This document shows positions 1 to 12,300 of a stretch of 64,000 nt of DNA, piece after piece. Source of the DNA: Rhodamnia argentea (Eukaryota > Streptophyta > Magnoliopsida > Myrtales > Myrtaceae). Location of the stretch: NCBI RefSeq assembly GCF_020921035.1, contig NC_063156.1, positions 29,126,283-29,190,282 of the forward strand, written 5' to 3'. Both the position numbers and the translations under genes were made by a program. How positions within the stretch are numbered: the stretch's first letter is position 1; each line of letters starts with the position of its first letter. The notes beneath the pieces are model-generated. The model worked only from the letters and a program-made list of their open reading frames with translations, was not told where the DNA came from and did no database searches.

Positions 1-687
1 CACACGTCCATTGAATTCTGCAAAAAAAATTGCCAAAGATTTTTTTTGTTTTTTACAAAGATATAAAAGTTCGCGTTTAAGAGTAGTTTTCGGAATAGTT
101 GATGCTTGCGGAACCATCGCAGTATTTATCAAATATTTCAAATTAAAATTTTCACCGGTAGTAAACGCAGCATGATCAAGGGCAACATATTCAGCTACAT
201 TTTGTTTATAAAGTGTATCATTGTAACGGAATAAAAGATGAGTATTAGGATTGGCGTACCCGTAAATTTGTTGTTGCCTAGTGTCGATCCCCGCTTGCGT
301 TGGATGTTTTTTCGTCGGATGCCGACAGAATGTTCCATAGCCGTCTCCTTTGATAAATTTGTATGTTTGCTAACAATATTTACAATTTATATTATACTTA
401 CCTTCGTTTTCATCATATACCTTGTCGAAGTGCAGCCACAAGTCGGATGTATTTTCTCGGCCCTTTCATTCCGGCTCATTTGCCGTCGACGTTTCTTCGA
501 CACCGGTAGGAGGATGAAGACTTTCTTGTGTTGTGACGTGCTCGACGTTCGGAATGAGAACAATGTTAATATTATCGTCGTCGTTTTCACAATATGTATA
601 CTCATGAGGATCATATCCAAGAATAGGATACTCGGAATTTCCCATCGCCATCTTGGCCTTTCCAGTATTTTTGCTTCCACTTGCCAT
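1..687 (-). pseudogene. hAT transposase N-terminus with BED zinc finger, broken
   Basis: Reading starts at ATG 687 and runs 73 codons (start MASGSKNTGK) to a TGA at 466. The same frame then continues as a clear BED-type zinc finger: W-L-H-F-D-K-V, then C-K-Y-C, then G-T-F-C-R-H and K-K-H. This is followed by an IPKTTLKRELLYLCKKQKK-like stretch typical of RICESLEEPER/hAT proteins just downstream of the BED finger. A second in-frame stop (TAG) lies right after the C-K-Y-C pair. The catalytic RNase H-like domain and hAT dimerisation domain would lie beyond the left edge. With two stops within 230 codons this copy cannot make a full transposase. Confidence 0.7.
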
Positions 688-1080
688 TTTTGAGAGAATT
701 GATCGGAAATCTGATTGAGAAAATTGAGGCGGGATTGAGAAAATTTGAGAGAATTGTTGAAAGGATTTGTGAGAAAAATGAAAGGGGGATGATAGGTATT
801 TATAGAAAAGGGGATGGTTATTTAACTTAAAAAAAATTGGAGGGGTTTAAATTTGGCGAGTTGCAATTGAAACGGCCCAAAGAGCCGTTGGGGGGCGGCT
901 CTTCCCCCCTGCCTTTTAATTTTTTTTTTATGGGTCGGAACCGGCGGTTCCGGGCTGGTTCCGACAATTGTGAAACCGGAACCGGCCCTTGAGGGCCGGT
1001 TTCGGTTCCGGGTCGGAATTGTGGACCCGATCAACGGGCCGGTTCCGGGCCCCCGGTTCCGAATGGCCACGTTCGGGCCG
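1..1080 (-). mobile_element. hAT-family DNA transposon, 5' part, truncated by window edge
   Basis: The minus strand carries the 5' part of a hAT-like element. From about 1080 down to 840 there is a GC-rich leader full of repeated GGTTCCGG / CCGGAACC motifs, the kind of subterminal repeat that hAT transposases bind. A TATA-like TATAAATA lies near 795-802, followed by the transposase start at 687. The 3' part lies outside the window, so neither the second terminal repeat nor an 8-bp target duplication can be checked. The exact 5' end is uncertain. Confidence 0.6.
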
Positions 1081-1377
1081 TGGAGATGTTTAGGGAAAGG
1101 AAAAGGTGAGTGAAAAGAGAAATTCTGAAAAATCTGAAATGTGATCTCCATATATGACACGCGTCGATCAATTAGTAGAGTGGGTTAGAGATGATTTGCC
1201 AAGAAAGGACTACCTAATGTTTTCTCGAAAGAAGCGGGGGAGGACGCTGCATCTCCATCTCGGAATCGCCATCGTCAATCATCCTCATCTGATGGCCGTT
1301 TCCTCAAGAAGCAAAGCTACTCCTCTCTCTCGTCGATGTTTCCCACACATCAGAGCCCCTAATAGCCTCGTAATTTG

Positions 1378-2858
1378 ACCTAATACCCTAAAAAACCTTT
1401 AAAATTTCATTCCAATTATACTCTTTTGTCTCAAAAAATTTGAAACTTTATGTCCAATCCTAATTTTTTAGGTCATGTCCCAATTTTATTCTAACATTTT
1501 TAAAGTCACATAAAAAATACAAATTATTACTTAAGTTATAAATTTGTCTCCATTAACCCCCGTCCAAAATTTCTCCTCGACAATTGCGAAATGGAAAACT
1601 CCCAAGCACGAGTTATACGAGTGTCTCGAGCGTGAGCTTTCTAATCTCGACAGATAGAACATTCCCAAACATGAGGGATTGAAAATCGAGCGCATAATTA
1701 CTAAAGATTGAGGGTTAATGGAGGCAGATTTAGGACTCAAGTAAAAATTGATGATGTTTTATGAGGCAAAAAAAAAAAAAGAGTAAAATTGAAACTAGAC
1801 CCATAGTCAAGATATTTTATTTGAAAAAAAAATTTCATGGTAGAATTGACATTATGCCTAAAATTGAGGATTTTTTATGGAACAAAAAATGCTTAAGGTA
1901 GAATTTTTTTTGGTCAAATTTTAAGGTAGAATTGGACTATACCTAAAGTTGAATGTTTTTTAGGGAAAATTTCAAAAAAGAGCACCAAGTGCCATCATTT
2001 TCTCAAATAAGGGTCTAAAATGGACATTGTTTCAAAAAATGGCACGAAGAGCCCCGATTGCGTTAAAGAAATGCTTGAAGTGGACATTATTTCAAATAAG
2101 AACCTCAAATTATTATATCAATATAAAAAAAGGGCTCGAGTCATTTTAGTTAGGGACATTTTGGTCATTTATTATTTTATGTTATCCTTTTTATATTTTT
2201 GAAGAAATTTTGAAAAAAAACAAATTTTTTTTAAAAAGAAGAAGAACACAGGCGGGAGGTTTTTGGCCATTGGGGTCGCCGGTGCCTCGGCCATGGCCGA
2301 GACCGGCTAGGGGGTAGACGGCGCTCTTTGACCCACCCTAGTAGGGTCTCGGCAGAGGGCCTGGTCGGGGCCCTCTCCCGGCTCAAGCGAGGGCCAACAG
2401 GCCCTCGCCGTTGGTCGGCGGGGTTGTCGGTGACCCCGACGACCATAGCCACCACCCCACCGGTGGTGGGGCGACAGCTACATGTGGGAGGTCGGTCCTC
2501 TCGCTTGTGTTCTTTGTTTTGTTTTTTTTTTATTTTATGTTTTTGATTTTATGTTTAATTTAATTTAATAAAAAATGAGATTAAATTTTTATTTTACAAA
2601 AATACCCTCGACTTGTTGGAAAATTTGGCCGGCCAGCGAGGTCAAGTCATTATTTGAAACAACCATAATCACTTTAGGCCATTTTTTGAGATAATGACGG
2701 CATTTCGGGCTCTTATTTGAAACAAAGTTTACTTCAAGCCCTTATTTGAGAAAACGATGACACTTGAGGCCTTTTTTTTGAAAATTTTCCTATTTTTTAG
2801 TAGACAAAAGACAGAATTGAAATAAAAGTTAAAGTTAAAAGTCTTTTAGGTATTAAGC
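1378..2858. mobile_element. TIR element, AT-rich long-inverted-repeat family (copy 1, host of a nested element)
   Basis: The left end (TAATACCCTAAAAAAC at 1381) and the right end (ending GGTATTA at 2855) are inverted copies of each other. The similarity extends about 60 bp, including a shared TCTTTTGTCT / AGACAAAAGA block. The interior consists of diverged repeats of an 'AGAATTGGACTA..AAGTTGA' type motif in the right arm and its complement in the left arm. There is no coding potential. The same family recurs at 21971-22835 and 35673-37313. A different GC-cored element (1964-2790) sits inside the right arm. Confidence 0.55.
1964..2790. mobile_element. Nested Mutator-like MITE with GC-rich core
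   Basis: The ends are inverted repeats: GGAAAATTTC at the left and GAAAATTTTCC at the right. Similarity continues for roughly 70 bp (CAAATAAGGG.. versus ..CCCTTATTTG). Flanks TGTTTTTTA on the left and TATTTTTTA on the right look like a 9-bp target duplication with one mismatch, the length made by Mutator-like transposases. The centre (about 2240-2500) is a strongly GC-rich, partly self-complementary block between an A/G-rich and a T/C-rich tract. No transposase is present, so the copy is non-autonomous. Confidence 0.55.
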
Positions 2859-3611
2859 CCCACAACTTCCGACCGGCATGGACGTCGTGAGGGTCTAGGA
2901 ATCACCAACACTCCGATACTTTCTAGGATCGGCATGTCATGTTCGACACTTCGACACTCTCCTACATGTGATGGACACGTGATCGGTACTCTAGATACGC
3001 CGGTGACACGCGAGTCCAACATGCCGACATGCCATTTCAACACTCATGAGATTAGTTTTAAGTACTTTTAATAAATTAGATGTCAAAATATAAATTTATC
3101 AGAAATTTATATACTTAAGTCATATATACAGTAATCCCAAAATTTATATACCTATCCAATCCAATAAAAACCTAATCATGACTTTTTAATCGAAGAAGAA
3201 GAAGAAGAAACTTATTGCTGATATTTTTATATATGTATGATGATGTATCATTTATATACAAAAATACATATTTAATATACACCGTGTCGGAATTTTTCAT
3301 TTTTGAGAAATGATGGGTTGCGTATCGTGTCTCGTCGATGCTACTTGGGTGGGGATCCTTACTGGGGGCCGCCCGCCCGCCCGGCAACTTTTTTGATACC
3401 CCCATTTTTTTTTTTTTTTGAATCCAATTAGTTGATTTCGTTCGATTTTCCTTAGCGAAGAAGATAGACCCCAGAACGCAAAAAGTCAATAAATAAAACC
3501 TTCTTCTTCCCCAAGCAAAACCCAAATAAAAAAAAAATTGGAAAAGAAAGGCTAAAAAAAATCACAGGGCGAGAATATAAATAAAAGGCACGCAATGCGC
3601 GATATGGACAT
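2859..3611. other. Intergenic, repeat remnants
   Basis: No coding sequence is supported. The stretch holds 'GACACG/CGTGTC'-rich DNA around 2870-3050, an (AAG)n run near 3193-3210, and an AT-rich repeat at 3190-3340 that recurs inverted at 27720-27900. It ends upstream of the NBR1 transcript. Confidence 0.4.
3190..3340 (-). repeat. Dispersed 'CGACACG'-type repeat, copy 1
   Basis: The reverse complement of this stretch aligns with 27720-27900. Both carry a CGACACG/ATACGC-rich part, then AATTCCGACAC, then GTATATTAAATAT and an AT-rich tail. It appears to be part of a dispersed repeat of unknown class; termini were not resolved. Confidence 0.4.
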
Positions 3612-3629
3612 GGCAGCATCGTACTTTTA

Positions 3630-3681
3630 GAGAGAGAGAGAGAGAGAGAGAAAGAGGGAGGGAGGGAGAGAGAGAGAGAAG
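3630..3681. repeat. (GA)n microsatellite in NBR1 5' region
   Basis: A run of GAGA units interrupted by GGGAGGGAGG lies 250-300 bp upstream of the NBR1 start codon, probably in the 5' UTR or core promoter. GA/CT tracts at this position are common in plant genes. It also creates a spurious low-complexity reading frame on the opposite strand. Confidence 0.75.
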
Positions 3682-3927
3682 CGGATTACGGGTACGCTTT
3701 AGGGGGAGTGCGGTTGTGCTGCGATCGGCGGTAACGATTTCCGCAATTCCTGATCGCGGCCGATTTCGTCGGTTTTGTGAAGATTTCGTCCGGTGCGTGT
3801 TCGTAGCCCGGGTTTCGGTGGGGTTTTCGGTTTTGTTTTGTTTTGTTTGGTTTGGTTTGGTTTGGTTTCTTCGCTTGCTCTTGCGGATCACTGGGACGCT
3901 CGAGTTCGCTCGCTCGCGACTGTGAAT

Positions 3928-6900
3928 ATGGAGTCTACTCTCGTGATCAAGGTCCGTCGATTTCCCCCCTTCGCTCGTTTGTGTTGACTGTTGTTGCGCT
4001 TGCCCCCTGCATGCTCCCGGTTTCTTCCCGTTTGGTCGATGATAACGATGGAGTTGCCGTTTGCTGTGGTTTTGCGTGGGTTGCTCTGTGAATTCTCTGT
4101 TTTTTTGTTTCTTTTTGTATTGGTTAGGGTTGGGGGGGGGAGAATGATGATTAGGGCTCGCCATGTGCACAGCTGTGTAAGGGTTTTGAAAGACGAAGTT
4201 TCGCTCGGTTCACGGCTGAGCTCTTAATCATCGTGCCACTCTAGTTTTGACTTTTGACTGTGGTGGATTGAACCTGCTTTTTAATCGATCCGGATTCGGA
4301 AGAGGAAATTCTCACTCTTTTGTGTGTACCGTACTTTGGGGCTTGTGTAGCTTTCGTAGTCTGGGCATGTTGCTTCGCGACTGAATGGTTTGTGTCATAG
4401 TCGGTTCCAATTTCAGTGTCACCGGCAGTTTCCTTAGCTATGAAATGCTTGATTATCTCTGATCCATAAAAATTGAGGCCAAGGCCAAGAATTTCGGCCT
4501 TTCTGATGAACCAGCTTCTTTCTTTTTCGCTCTCTGTCATGATTCAGTGCTACATGTTCTCATGCTTAATTGCGTTGTTTATGTGTGCCTTCAAACCAAG
4601 CAGTAATCATATGACTATATTCTACAAAGAACACAATGATACCTGTTTTTCATTTTTCCTTTGTGCATTTCTTATTTTCAGGGTAGTTGGTTAATTTGAA
4701 CATGGGCTTCTTAAGAGCCGGTTGCTTTTTTTTTTTCCCTGTTATAATTTTCGAGGATGCATGTCGCACTGAACTGTGGTACATGGTTGTAGGTTAAATA
4801 CGGAAGTACTCTGAGGCGCTTCAATGCACGCGTGGATGAAAATGAAAACCTGGATCTCGACATGGTTGGCCTGAAGGCCAAGATCCTCAGTCTGTTCAGT
4901 TTCCCTTCTGATGCTGATCTGACCCTGACCTATGTCGACGAGGATGGTGATGTAGTGACTCTCGTCGATGATAATGATCTGCGTGATGTAATGAGGCAAC
5001 ATCTGAAATTTCTTAGAATTAATGTATCTGTGAATGGTGAGAAAAGTGGCAGATCGTATGCTAGGTCGAGTGGAAGTTCTACCCCACTAAGATCCCCTCG
5101 GGGCCAGCAACCATTGCCTGATGTCAGTGCCATTGTTTCTGAAGCTCTAAAAACTGTGCCAGAACCAATTCGTGAAGCAATTTCAAAACTATCGCTGGAC
5201 CTGGCTTCTAAAGCTTCCTCCTCTAGTCCAACAATTTCGGACTTGATCGACAGTTTTACGAAGTTGGGTCAATCTTACCTGAATACAGGTTTTCAGCCTC
5301 AGGTTGGTGGGAACGTGGGTGGTGTTAATGGTGCCTCTGCAAGTAATGGGGCCACATCCATGGCAGCTGATACTGATGCTGCGAAGGATGAAAGCATGCA
5401 CGATGTGATGCCAAACTCTAATTTTGGACACTCATCATCTAAGGAATGCAAGGTTATGGATGATGGAGGTGTTAGCGAAGGTGGGGTTGTGTCTGCTGCT
5501 CCAGTCCATGTACCTGTTGATCTTAATGCCGACCTCCCTGGGGAGTCAAACATTTCAGGTGGAGAGACAAAGGTGGAAGGCCATAAAATTTCAGATGGAA
5601 AGGCACTGGTTGAGGTCCTGAAGGAATTCGAGAAGAAACTGAATGATCAAATCAGTGATCAGATTAGCTGCCAATCCAGTGGGAAAACAAAGGTGGCATT
5701 GGAGAAAACTTCAGGTGGGAAGGGGCATGTGAAATTCTTGAAGGCAATGAATAAAAAATTAAATGACCATATCAAAGATCAAGTTAGCCGCCAGTCCGCT
5801 GCCTTTGAAGCATCCACAAGCACGGTAGACAATCCAGGATATCCTAATCCTCATCCTTTGTGCATCCCCGGGTATACAGTCAGCACCTTTCAACCATTGC
5901 ACCCTTTTGTAAATAGCACGCCTGTCACACAGGGTCTAAATACAAAGGTGGAAGTCCAGAACGTCTCGGTTGGGAAGACACAGGCTGAAGTCCAGATGGA
6001 ACTTCAGAAAAATGCCAATGGTTCCATTCGCAGTGTCGACCCTGGAGCATCCCCAACTGTGGCCAACACCACAGGAATGCCAAAGCCCGCTGTTGTTGAA
6101 CCATTTAGTGGATTGTCTCTTGCTGAGGACTGGTCTTCTGGGCATGGTGCTTCCCGACGTCCGCATCCATTTAAGAGAAGCTCCAACTACGCTGATTCCA
6201 TGGGCGGGATATTCCACAAGGGTATTCGCTGTGATGGCTGTGGTGTTCATCCAATTACTGGACCTCGGTTCAAATCAAAAGTGTAAGCAGGACCTCTTAT
6301 TTTTGCTCTGTAACTATAGAAATGGGATTTTTCAATTGATGTTTATTTGGATTTATTCGAATTCTATTTATCTTTTTTTAGGAAGGAAGATTATGACCTT
6401 TGCAGCATCTGCTTCTCTGGAATGGGTAATGTGGCTGACTATATCCGGATAGACCGGCCAGTCTTGTATGGAGCCTATAGACTGCCAAGGCCCTTCAAAG
6501 CATTTTATGATCTTGTATGTTTTCTTAGGAGTTCTCTCTGCTAACTTCTACACAACTTTTTGATGTGAAACCAATTTAACTTGCGTCGTCTACTTGGATG
6601 CAGCATCCTTGGGATGCAGCTCCTTCACCAATCCCCCATCCACTAAGAGGTTGCGGAGGGAAGTCTGGTAAGCCTAAGCTGGACAGTCGGTTCGTCTCGG
6701 ATGTCACTGTGATGGATGGCACTTTGATGGCACCATCGACCCCCTTCACTAAGATATGGCGTATGCGCAATACTGGAAATTTTGATTGGCCTCGGGGAAC
6801 ACAATTGGTCTGGATTGGAGGAGACAAATTCAATGACACTAATTCAGTGGAAATCGAGGTAAGCATGTTTTCTTTTTCTTTATTGTAGGCATTTGAAGAT

Positions 6901-8037
6901 CTCTAATTTGTGTTTTTCACGATCTGTTAAAGCATTAAACCATATATCTTGATAGTGCTACATAGTGAACTTTTCATATCTTTCCTGCTTTTGTTCCCCG
7001 CTCTCTCCCCCCCACCCCAAAAAAAAAAAAATTGCCAGGTTCCTGCTCAAGGTGTGCCAGTAGATGGGGAGCTGGACATTGCTATTGATTTTACAGCTCC
7101 AGTTTCAGCTGGTCGGTACATTTCCTACTGGAGGATGGCATCTTCTTCAGGACATAAGTTTGGCCAGCGTGTTTGGGTTTTGATTCAGGTTAAGCAGCTT
7201 CTGGTTGCATTTTCTTCTTTGCTATGACTTTTCATTGGCATACCAACCCATTTTCATTTTGTCGTGTAGGTTGATGATTCCCTGAAGGATGCATTGTGTG
7301 ATAGCCTCAAGGGCTTGAACCTGAATCTGCCTGCGGAAAGTGATGAGTCTAAACGCTCTGAAATCTTAGACATGAATGTTCCGCCTGCTGTAGTTTCTGA
7401 CTTCTTTGGAAACGACAACTCCAACACAGTCACTGAACCAGTTCAGCCGATGGTTGAGCAGCACAACGAGGAGCAGGAGCTCAATTTTCCCATAAATGAC
7501 AATTTGCTGGTTGGCCAAAGGGTAGCAGCCTCTGCTCCTCCCGAGGACTCTGGACCCATTTCGTATCCTGTAGTGGAAGTCGAGCCACCTGAAGCAATTC
7601 CTGCTGCAACTGCTGCAGTTGTGCCTGCTCCTGTCATTGCTTCTTCTTCTGCACCATCCCTAGCCGTTGGCAGCGACACAGAGGCTGTGGAAAAGTCGCT
7701 TCTGAAGGAGCTGGAGGAGATGGGCTTCAAGCAGGTGGACTTGAACAAGGAGATACTGAGGATGAACGCTTACAACTTGGAGCAATCAGTGGATGATCTG
7801 TGCGATGTTGCTGAATGGGATCCTATACTCGGAGAGTTGCAGGAGATGGTATGCGAACTCTTATTTTACTCAATTTGGTCCCTTAGCTTAATTTCATTCA
7901 AGTTCAGGTAGTTGATTTGTCAATGCTTGAAAATGCAGGGTTTCTGTGACAAGGAGATGAACAAGAAGCTGCTGAAGAAGAACAATGGGAGCATCAAGCG
8001 CGTAGTCATGGATCTTCTTACTGGGGAGAAGGCTTGA
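3928..8037 (+). CDS. NBR1: NBR1/Joka2 selective autophagy cargo receptor
   Basis: Cytoplasmic receptor that links ubiquitinated cargo to ATG8 on the phagophore. The inferred exons are 3928-3951, 4793-6282, 6382-6514, 6604-6858, 7039-7188, 7270-7848 and 7939-8037, giving 909 aa. All introns are GT-AG and phases match. Domains in order: PB1 (about 1-88, starting MESTLVIKVKYGSTLRRF, with the acidic YVDEDGDVVTL loop); a long low-complexity linker with two related segments (SGGETKVEG..EFEKKLNDQ and KTSGGKGHVKFL..NKKLNDH); ZZ zinc finger (about 483-535, C-D-G-C and C-S-I-C pairs); FW/NBR1 domain (about 575-685); two UBA domains (about 826-868 and 870-908). The ATG8-interacting motif WDPIL (W867, I870) sits between the two UBAs, as in known plant NBR1. 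The protein is longer than Arabidopsis NBR1 (about 700 aa), mostly in the linker. A single-copy-type plant gene, apparently intact. Confidence 0.95.
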
Positions 8038-8089
8038 TAAGAGTCAATGATCTGAGCTGGTTATGTCATCATTCCCATAATGTTATTAA

Positions 8090-8099
8090 ATAAATAAAG
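8090..8099 (+). promoter_or_regulatory. Polyadenylation signal of NBR1
   Basis: Two overlapping AATAAA hexamers lie about 55 bp after the NBR1 stop codon, a usual place for a plant near-upstream element. Confidence 0.6.
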
Positions 8100-9399
8100 G
8101 TTATGATGGACCTATGATGTTTGCTTCTGGGATGTTGTTTAGTTCTAAGTCCTTAGTAAGTTGGAAGCTGGAGCTGAACCATATGGTATGATGAGAATGT
8201 ATGAACCATGAACCAGTTTCGTTGTCTATATTATGTATGGTATGGTAGTTATGCTTATTGCTGGTTGTTAACTCTGAATCTCTGATGCACATCACTTGCA
8301 AACAATCAATAGGGAGTCCTCATTTGGAAAGCGAGGCTTTTGATTCAGCTCAAAGGTTCTGATTTCCATGTTCTTCTGGAACATGAGAAAGGAGTTCGTT
8401 CAAACAAATTTTTGGGTGCTTAGATGAACCCACCGGAGTTCAGACTCGCCGGAAGGATTTTGAAATTAGGCGATGGATACTCTTTTAGATGAACCCACCA
8501 GAGTTCGTCCATGCCTCGTTAGTTGTTTCAATAGTGGTTTTTCCTCTTGAGCTGTCGATGTTGTTCGAGTTATGAACTACTAAGAAATAGTTTCAATAGT
8601 GGTTTTTCCTAGTGAACTACTTTGTGTTAATTATACTATATCAATTTTGCAGTCGACACTTCCGCAATGTTTCATATCATTACATGACATCGACGTTTAG
8701 CCAAAAAAATAAAAATAAAAAACACAATTTCAAATCAATCTTTTCTTAATAATACGTGCTATAAAGGTACTTGTTCAGAAGTTCCGCTCACAGTTCTTTG
8801 AATGAATCAATAACAAATGAGTCTTTTTGTAGAGCCTTATCTGCAGAACAAATGCCATGTTCTCATCCCTCTGCTTGCATCTTCATCGTGCGTTGAGTGG
8901 CACCACGCCTTTCCATTTTCCACCTAGTTATTCATCCCTCTTAACCCTTCTTTTCTATATTTTCAATTTCCTGCTTTTTTGCAAATTAAAGATTACTTAA
9001 TTCTGCACCAAAAATTTTCGGTTTATTAGTTTCTAATAACAAAAACTGTCACATCTACATCGGGACACCATTATTATATTAACAATGTTAATTCACCTCT
9101 TACAGGCCTCCATGGCCTGTTTGTTCGATATACAAGGACTCCACTTATGCTTTCCTTATTTAACATGTCGATGCTCGCACGTCCTCCACTTCTTGTAGTA
9201 GATCATATCTTTCTTTTTTTTTTCTTAATGGTGGGAAATACCCTTCATGTGTTTTATATTTTGAGGGATCTCGAGGTCCGGATATTAGAAGGAGCAGTTT
9301 AGCGGCTTAATTAGGTCAACCGAAGATCTTTTGCTGATTGAACAAATAACACGATTCAAAGCACCAAATTGTACAAATAAGGTGAGTCAGAAAAGCAAT
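8100..9399. other. Intergenic, no gene seen
   Basis: AT-rich DNA without a supportable gene. Two short direct repeats interleave here: a TTAGATGAACCCACC block at about 8421 and 8482, and a GTTTCAATAGTGG block at about 8525 and 8589. The rest is presumably NBR1 3' flank and upstream DNA of the next unit. Confidence 0.5.
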
Positions 9400-12300
9400 C
9401 TTTCCCATGAAAATAAAAACCGTAATTTTTGAGTGCCAACTGCCAACTAACCGCCATTTAACTGCTTTGGGAGCGTTGACCCAAGGTCATCTGTCAAATC
9501 TCACCGCCATTTTCTCCCTATTTATTGAAGCACTCTTCTTCCCTCCATTCTTCACGTCCCCCCGTCGCTCCATTTCAGTCAATCGCTCTCTCCACCCCCA
9601 TCAGTCGAGACCCCTGCAAGTTTTTGACGCTCTTATCTAAGATAGTAGTTGGAATTCGTAACGTTTTAACCTTTTCCTCCTCGTCCTCTTCGACTCCTGT
9701 AATGTTCAAATCCCTGCAGATTGCTGCATCACATTTTCCTTTTCTGGGTATTCGTCCTCGATTCAATGGGTGTTGATAATTGGGGCCAAAAGAATCAAGT
9801 CCCCCTTCGTGTTCATCATTGTCGTTCGGCGTCGAGTTGAAGATCATGACAGGGCCATGCTGTATGTAATCGTCTATTTCCTTCCGTATAATATTCTGAG
9901 TCTCGTTCATTTGAACTCTGAAATATCGGGTGAATATGGTAATTTTCACTGAATATTTCTTGTTCGTATGTTTTTGGTCCAGACGTCGTTCAAGAAAACG
10001 TCTTTTATCAGAGATCCTTGGCAATGCCACTTTCTTGATGCTTTTCTTAAACCTTCATCTGCTCAGATTGTCATCTCTTTTCGCCACAATTAAGTTGTTG
10101 GGTATTGATCGATTCTTTTCTGTAGGATTGAAAGGTTTGTCAAAGCGGTGAACATTTATTTGTCGATGACTGAATCAATAGGGCCTTATTGTATGTTCTA
10201 CCTGCTGGGCAGCAACTATAGTTGGAAGACCGCCGGTTATACAGCATAGAAAGATTTTTCATCTCCTCATGCCTTTTGCATCCTGCAAGTCTCACGTGGT
10301 GAAATATCCCAGCACCATATACAATGCTCTGCAGGTAGAATCTTCTTTCACGTCTTATTCTTTATGGACGACTCATATTTTGTCTTCCATATAGCACTAA
10401 AACTTCTCGTCTTTTAAGAACTTGTCACAAGCTGCTTGCATCTCCATGCAAATGAATATTTGGAGCGAACAGTAGAGTTGTGATTCCCGAACAGTGGTTA
10501 TCAAATCACGCAGAACCAGACGGAGTGTCATTGCTCAGAAGTTTTTATGAAAGTTCTTCCACAAGTCAAGGTGGCTTGAACTGTTTTGATATGCTGCATT
10601 TCAAGATGTTTTCTTCTCAAATGCATAGTGAGCCGCTGAACCAAATGGAGAGCTAGTGAGGTACCCGGTACCTGACGCATTCAATGTATACAGCAGCCAC
10701 ATAATCAGGTAACCAGTACCCGACGGCAACAGTCTTTTATCAGAGATTCTTGGCCATGCTACTTTCTTGATGCTGGTTGAGGAAACATCGTGATGCTTTT
10801 CTTAGCCTTCATCTGCTCAAATTATCATTTTTCACCTCAATTAAGTTGTCGTTGTGTTGATCTGATTTTTATAGGTAGAATTGGAAGGTTTGTCAAAGCA
10901 GTCAACATTTATTCGTTGACTAGTGAATCAAGAGGGCCTTATTGTAGGTTCTTGCTGCTGGGGATGCACTGAAGATGCAGATACCAATGTGTTCGGCGAC
11001 TTTAGTGATGTAGGCCAATGATATGCCTCATTCTAGAGATTCCTCTAGCTACTGAATTTTTTTGCTTATTATGGATTTCTTCAGATTTCATCAGATTAGG
11101 CTTGGGATGCGTGGAAATGGAACATTCCTAGTGCAGCAACTATAGTAAGAAGATCACCAGTTATACATGACAAAAGGATTTTTCATCTCCTCATGCGTTT
11201 TGAGTCCTGCGAGTCTCACTGGGTGGAATGTCCCAAAATCATGTACGATGCTCTGCAGGTAGAATCTTCTTTCATGTCCTGTTCTTTATGAGATGACTTT
11301 TATTTTGACTTGCATATAGCACCAAAACTTGTTGTTTTATGAGGACGTGCTGATAATTCTGATTTAGTTTGTCACAAGCCGCTTGCATCTGCACGCAAAT
11401 GAATATTTGGAGTGAGCGAACACTAGCGTTGTCATTCCTGAGCAGTGGTTATCTAATCATGTAGAACAAGCACATTGTATTGCTGTTTCATATTGTTGAT
11501 AGGATCATATAAGCATTACTCAGAAGTTTTTATGAAAGATCTTCATGACAAGTCAAGGCAGGTTGAACTATTTTTCTATGCTGCAGTTCAAGGTGTTCCA
11601 TTTCCTAATACATAGTGAGCTGCTGAAACAGATGGAGAGCTGGTGAGGTACCTGGTACCCGACGCATTCAATGTACATAGCAGCTACATAGGCAGCCAAG
11701 AGGTGGCTCTGGACAGTAACGCTGTCGTGAAGGACCAACCAAGAATTGGAACAACTTGAGCTGAAGTCAATCTTGGATTAATGAAGGAGATCAGATCAAG
11801 TCATGATCAGATGCCTTGTCATATTGGAGTTTCCATTTGGACCAGACAGACTGGAAAAATTTACCTGGTTACCATGGTCATCGGGCCGGTTGAATGACCC
11901 TGTTTCAAGCAAATTGATTTTGAAGCTGTAAAGGCTAGCTTTTGTTTAGATTATGTTGGTACATGGTGAGGCTTTTCTTGGGTTTCTTTAAGTGGGCAGG
12001 ACACTTGTATTCTGATGGAGATTGTCAAAATAGTTGGGCCAATGGCTGGCTACTGCCCATCGATAGTCACTCACTTGCACAAGTTATGAGTTCAAGTTGT
12101 GCCGGAGTATTTAGCTCCTTAACTGTAAATTTTTTTTTAAATAGTGGATTTAAACTCCCGGCTGCCGGATTATTTGGCTCCTTAACTGTAAAAGTTTTTT
12201 GAAATAGTGGATTTAAACTCCTGGCGGGGCTGAACCACTATAATCGATCGAGCAAATTCTCTTTTCCTTGCTCCTATATTTTGATCTACTTCACTCGTTT

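Noticed and set aside
238-693. Plus-strand 151-aa reading frame
   Set aside because: It is the antisense shadow of the hAT transposase piece, whose BED finger on the minus strand is clearly the real signal.
3562-4170. Minus-strand 202-aa reading frame
   Set aside because: It runs through the GA microsatellite and first exon of NBR1 in antisense; its composition is low-complexity (SLSLSL, NQTKPNQTKQN).
9575-10030. Minus-strand 151-aa frame in tandem unit 1, partly open in unit 2 (13795-14097)
   Set aside because: The C/T-rich leader, TATA-like box and donor-like sites all fit the plus strand; shared openness is expected between duplicates. Not fully excluded.
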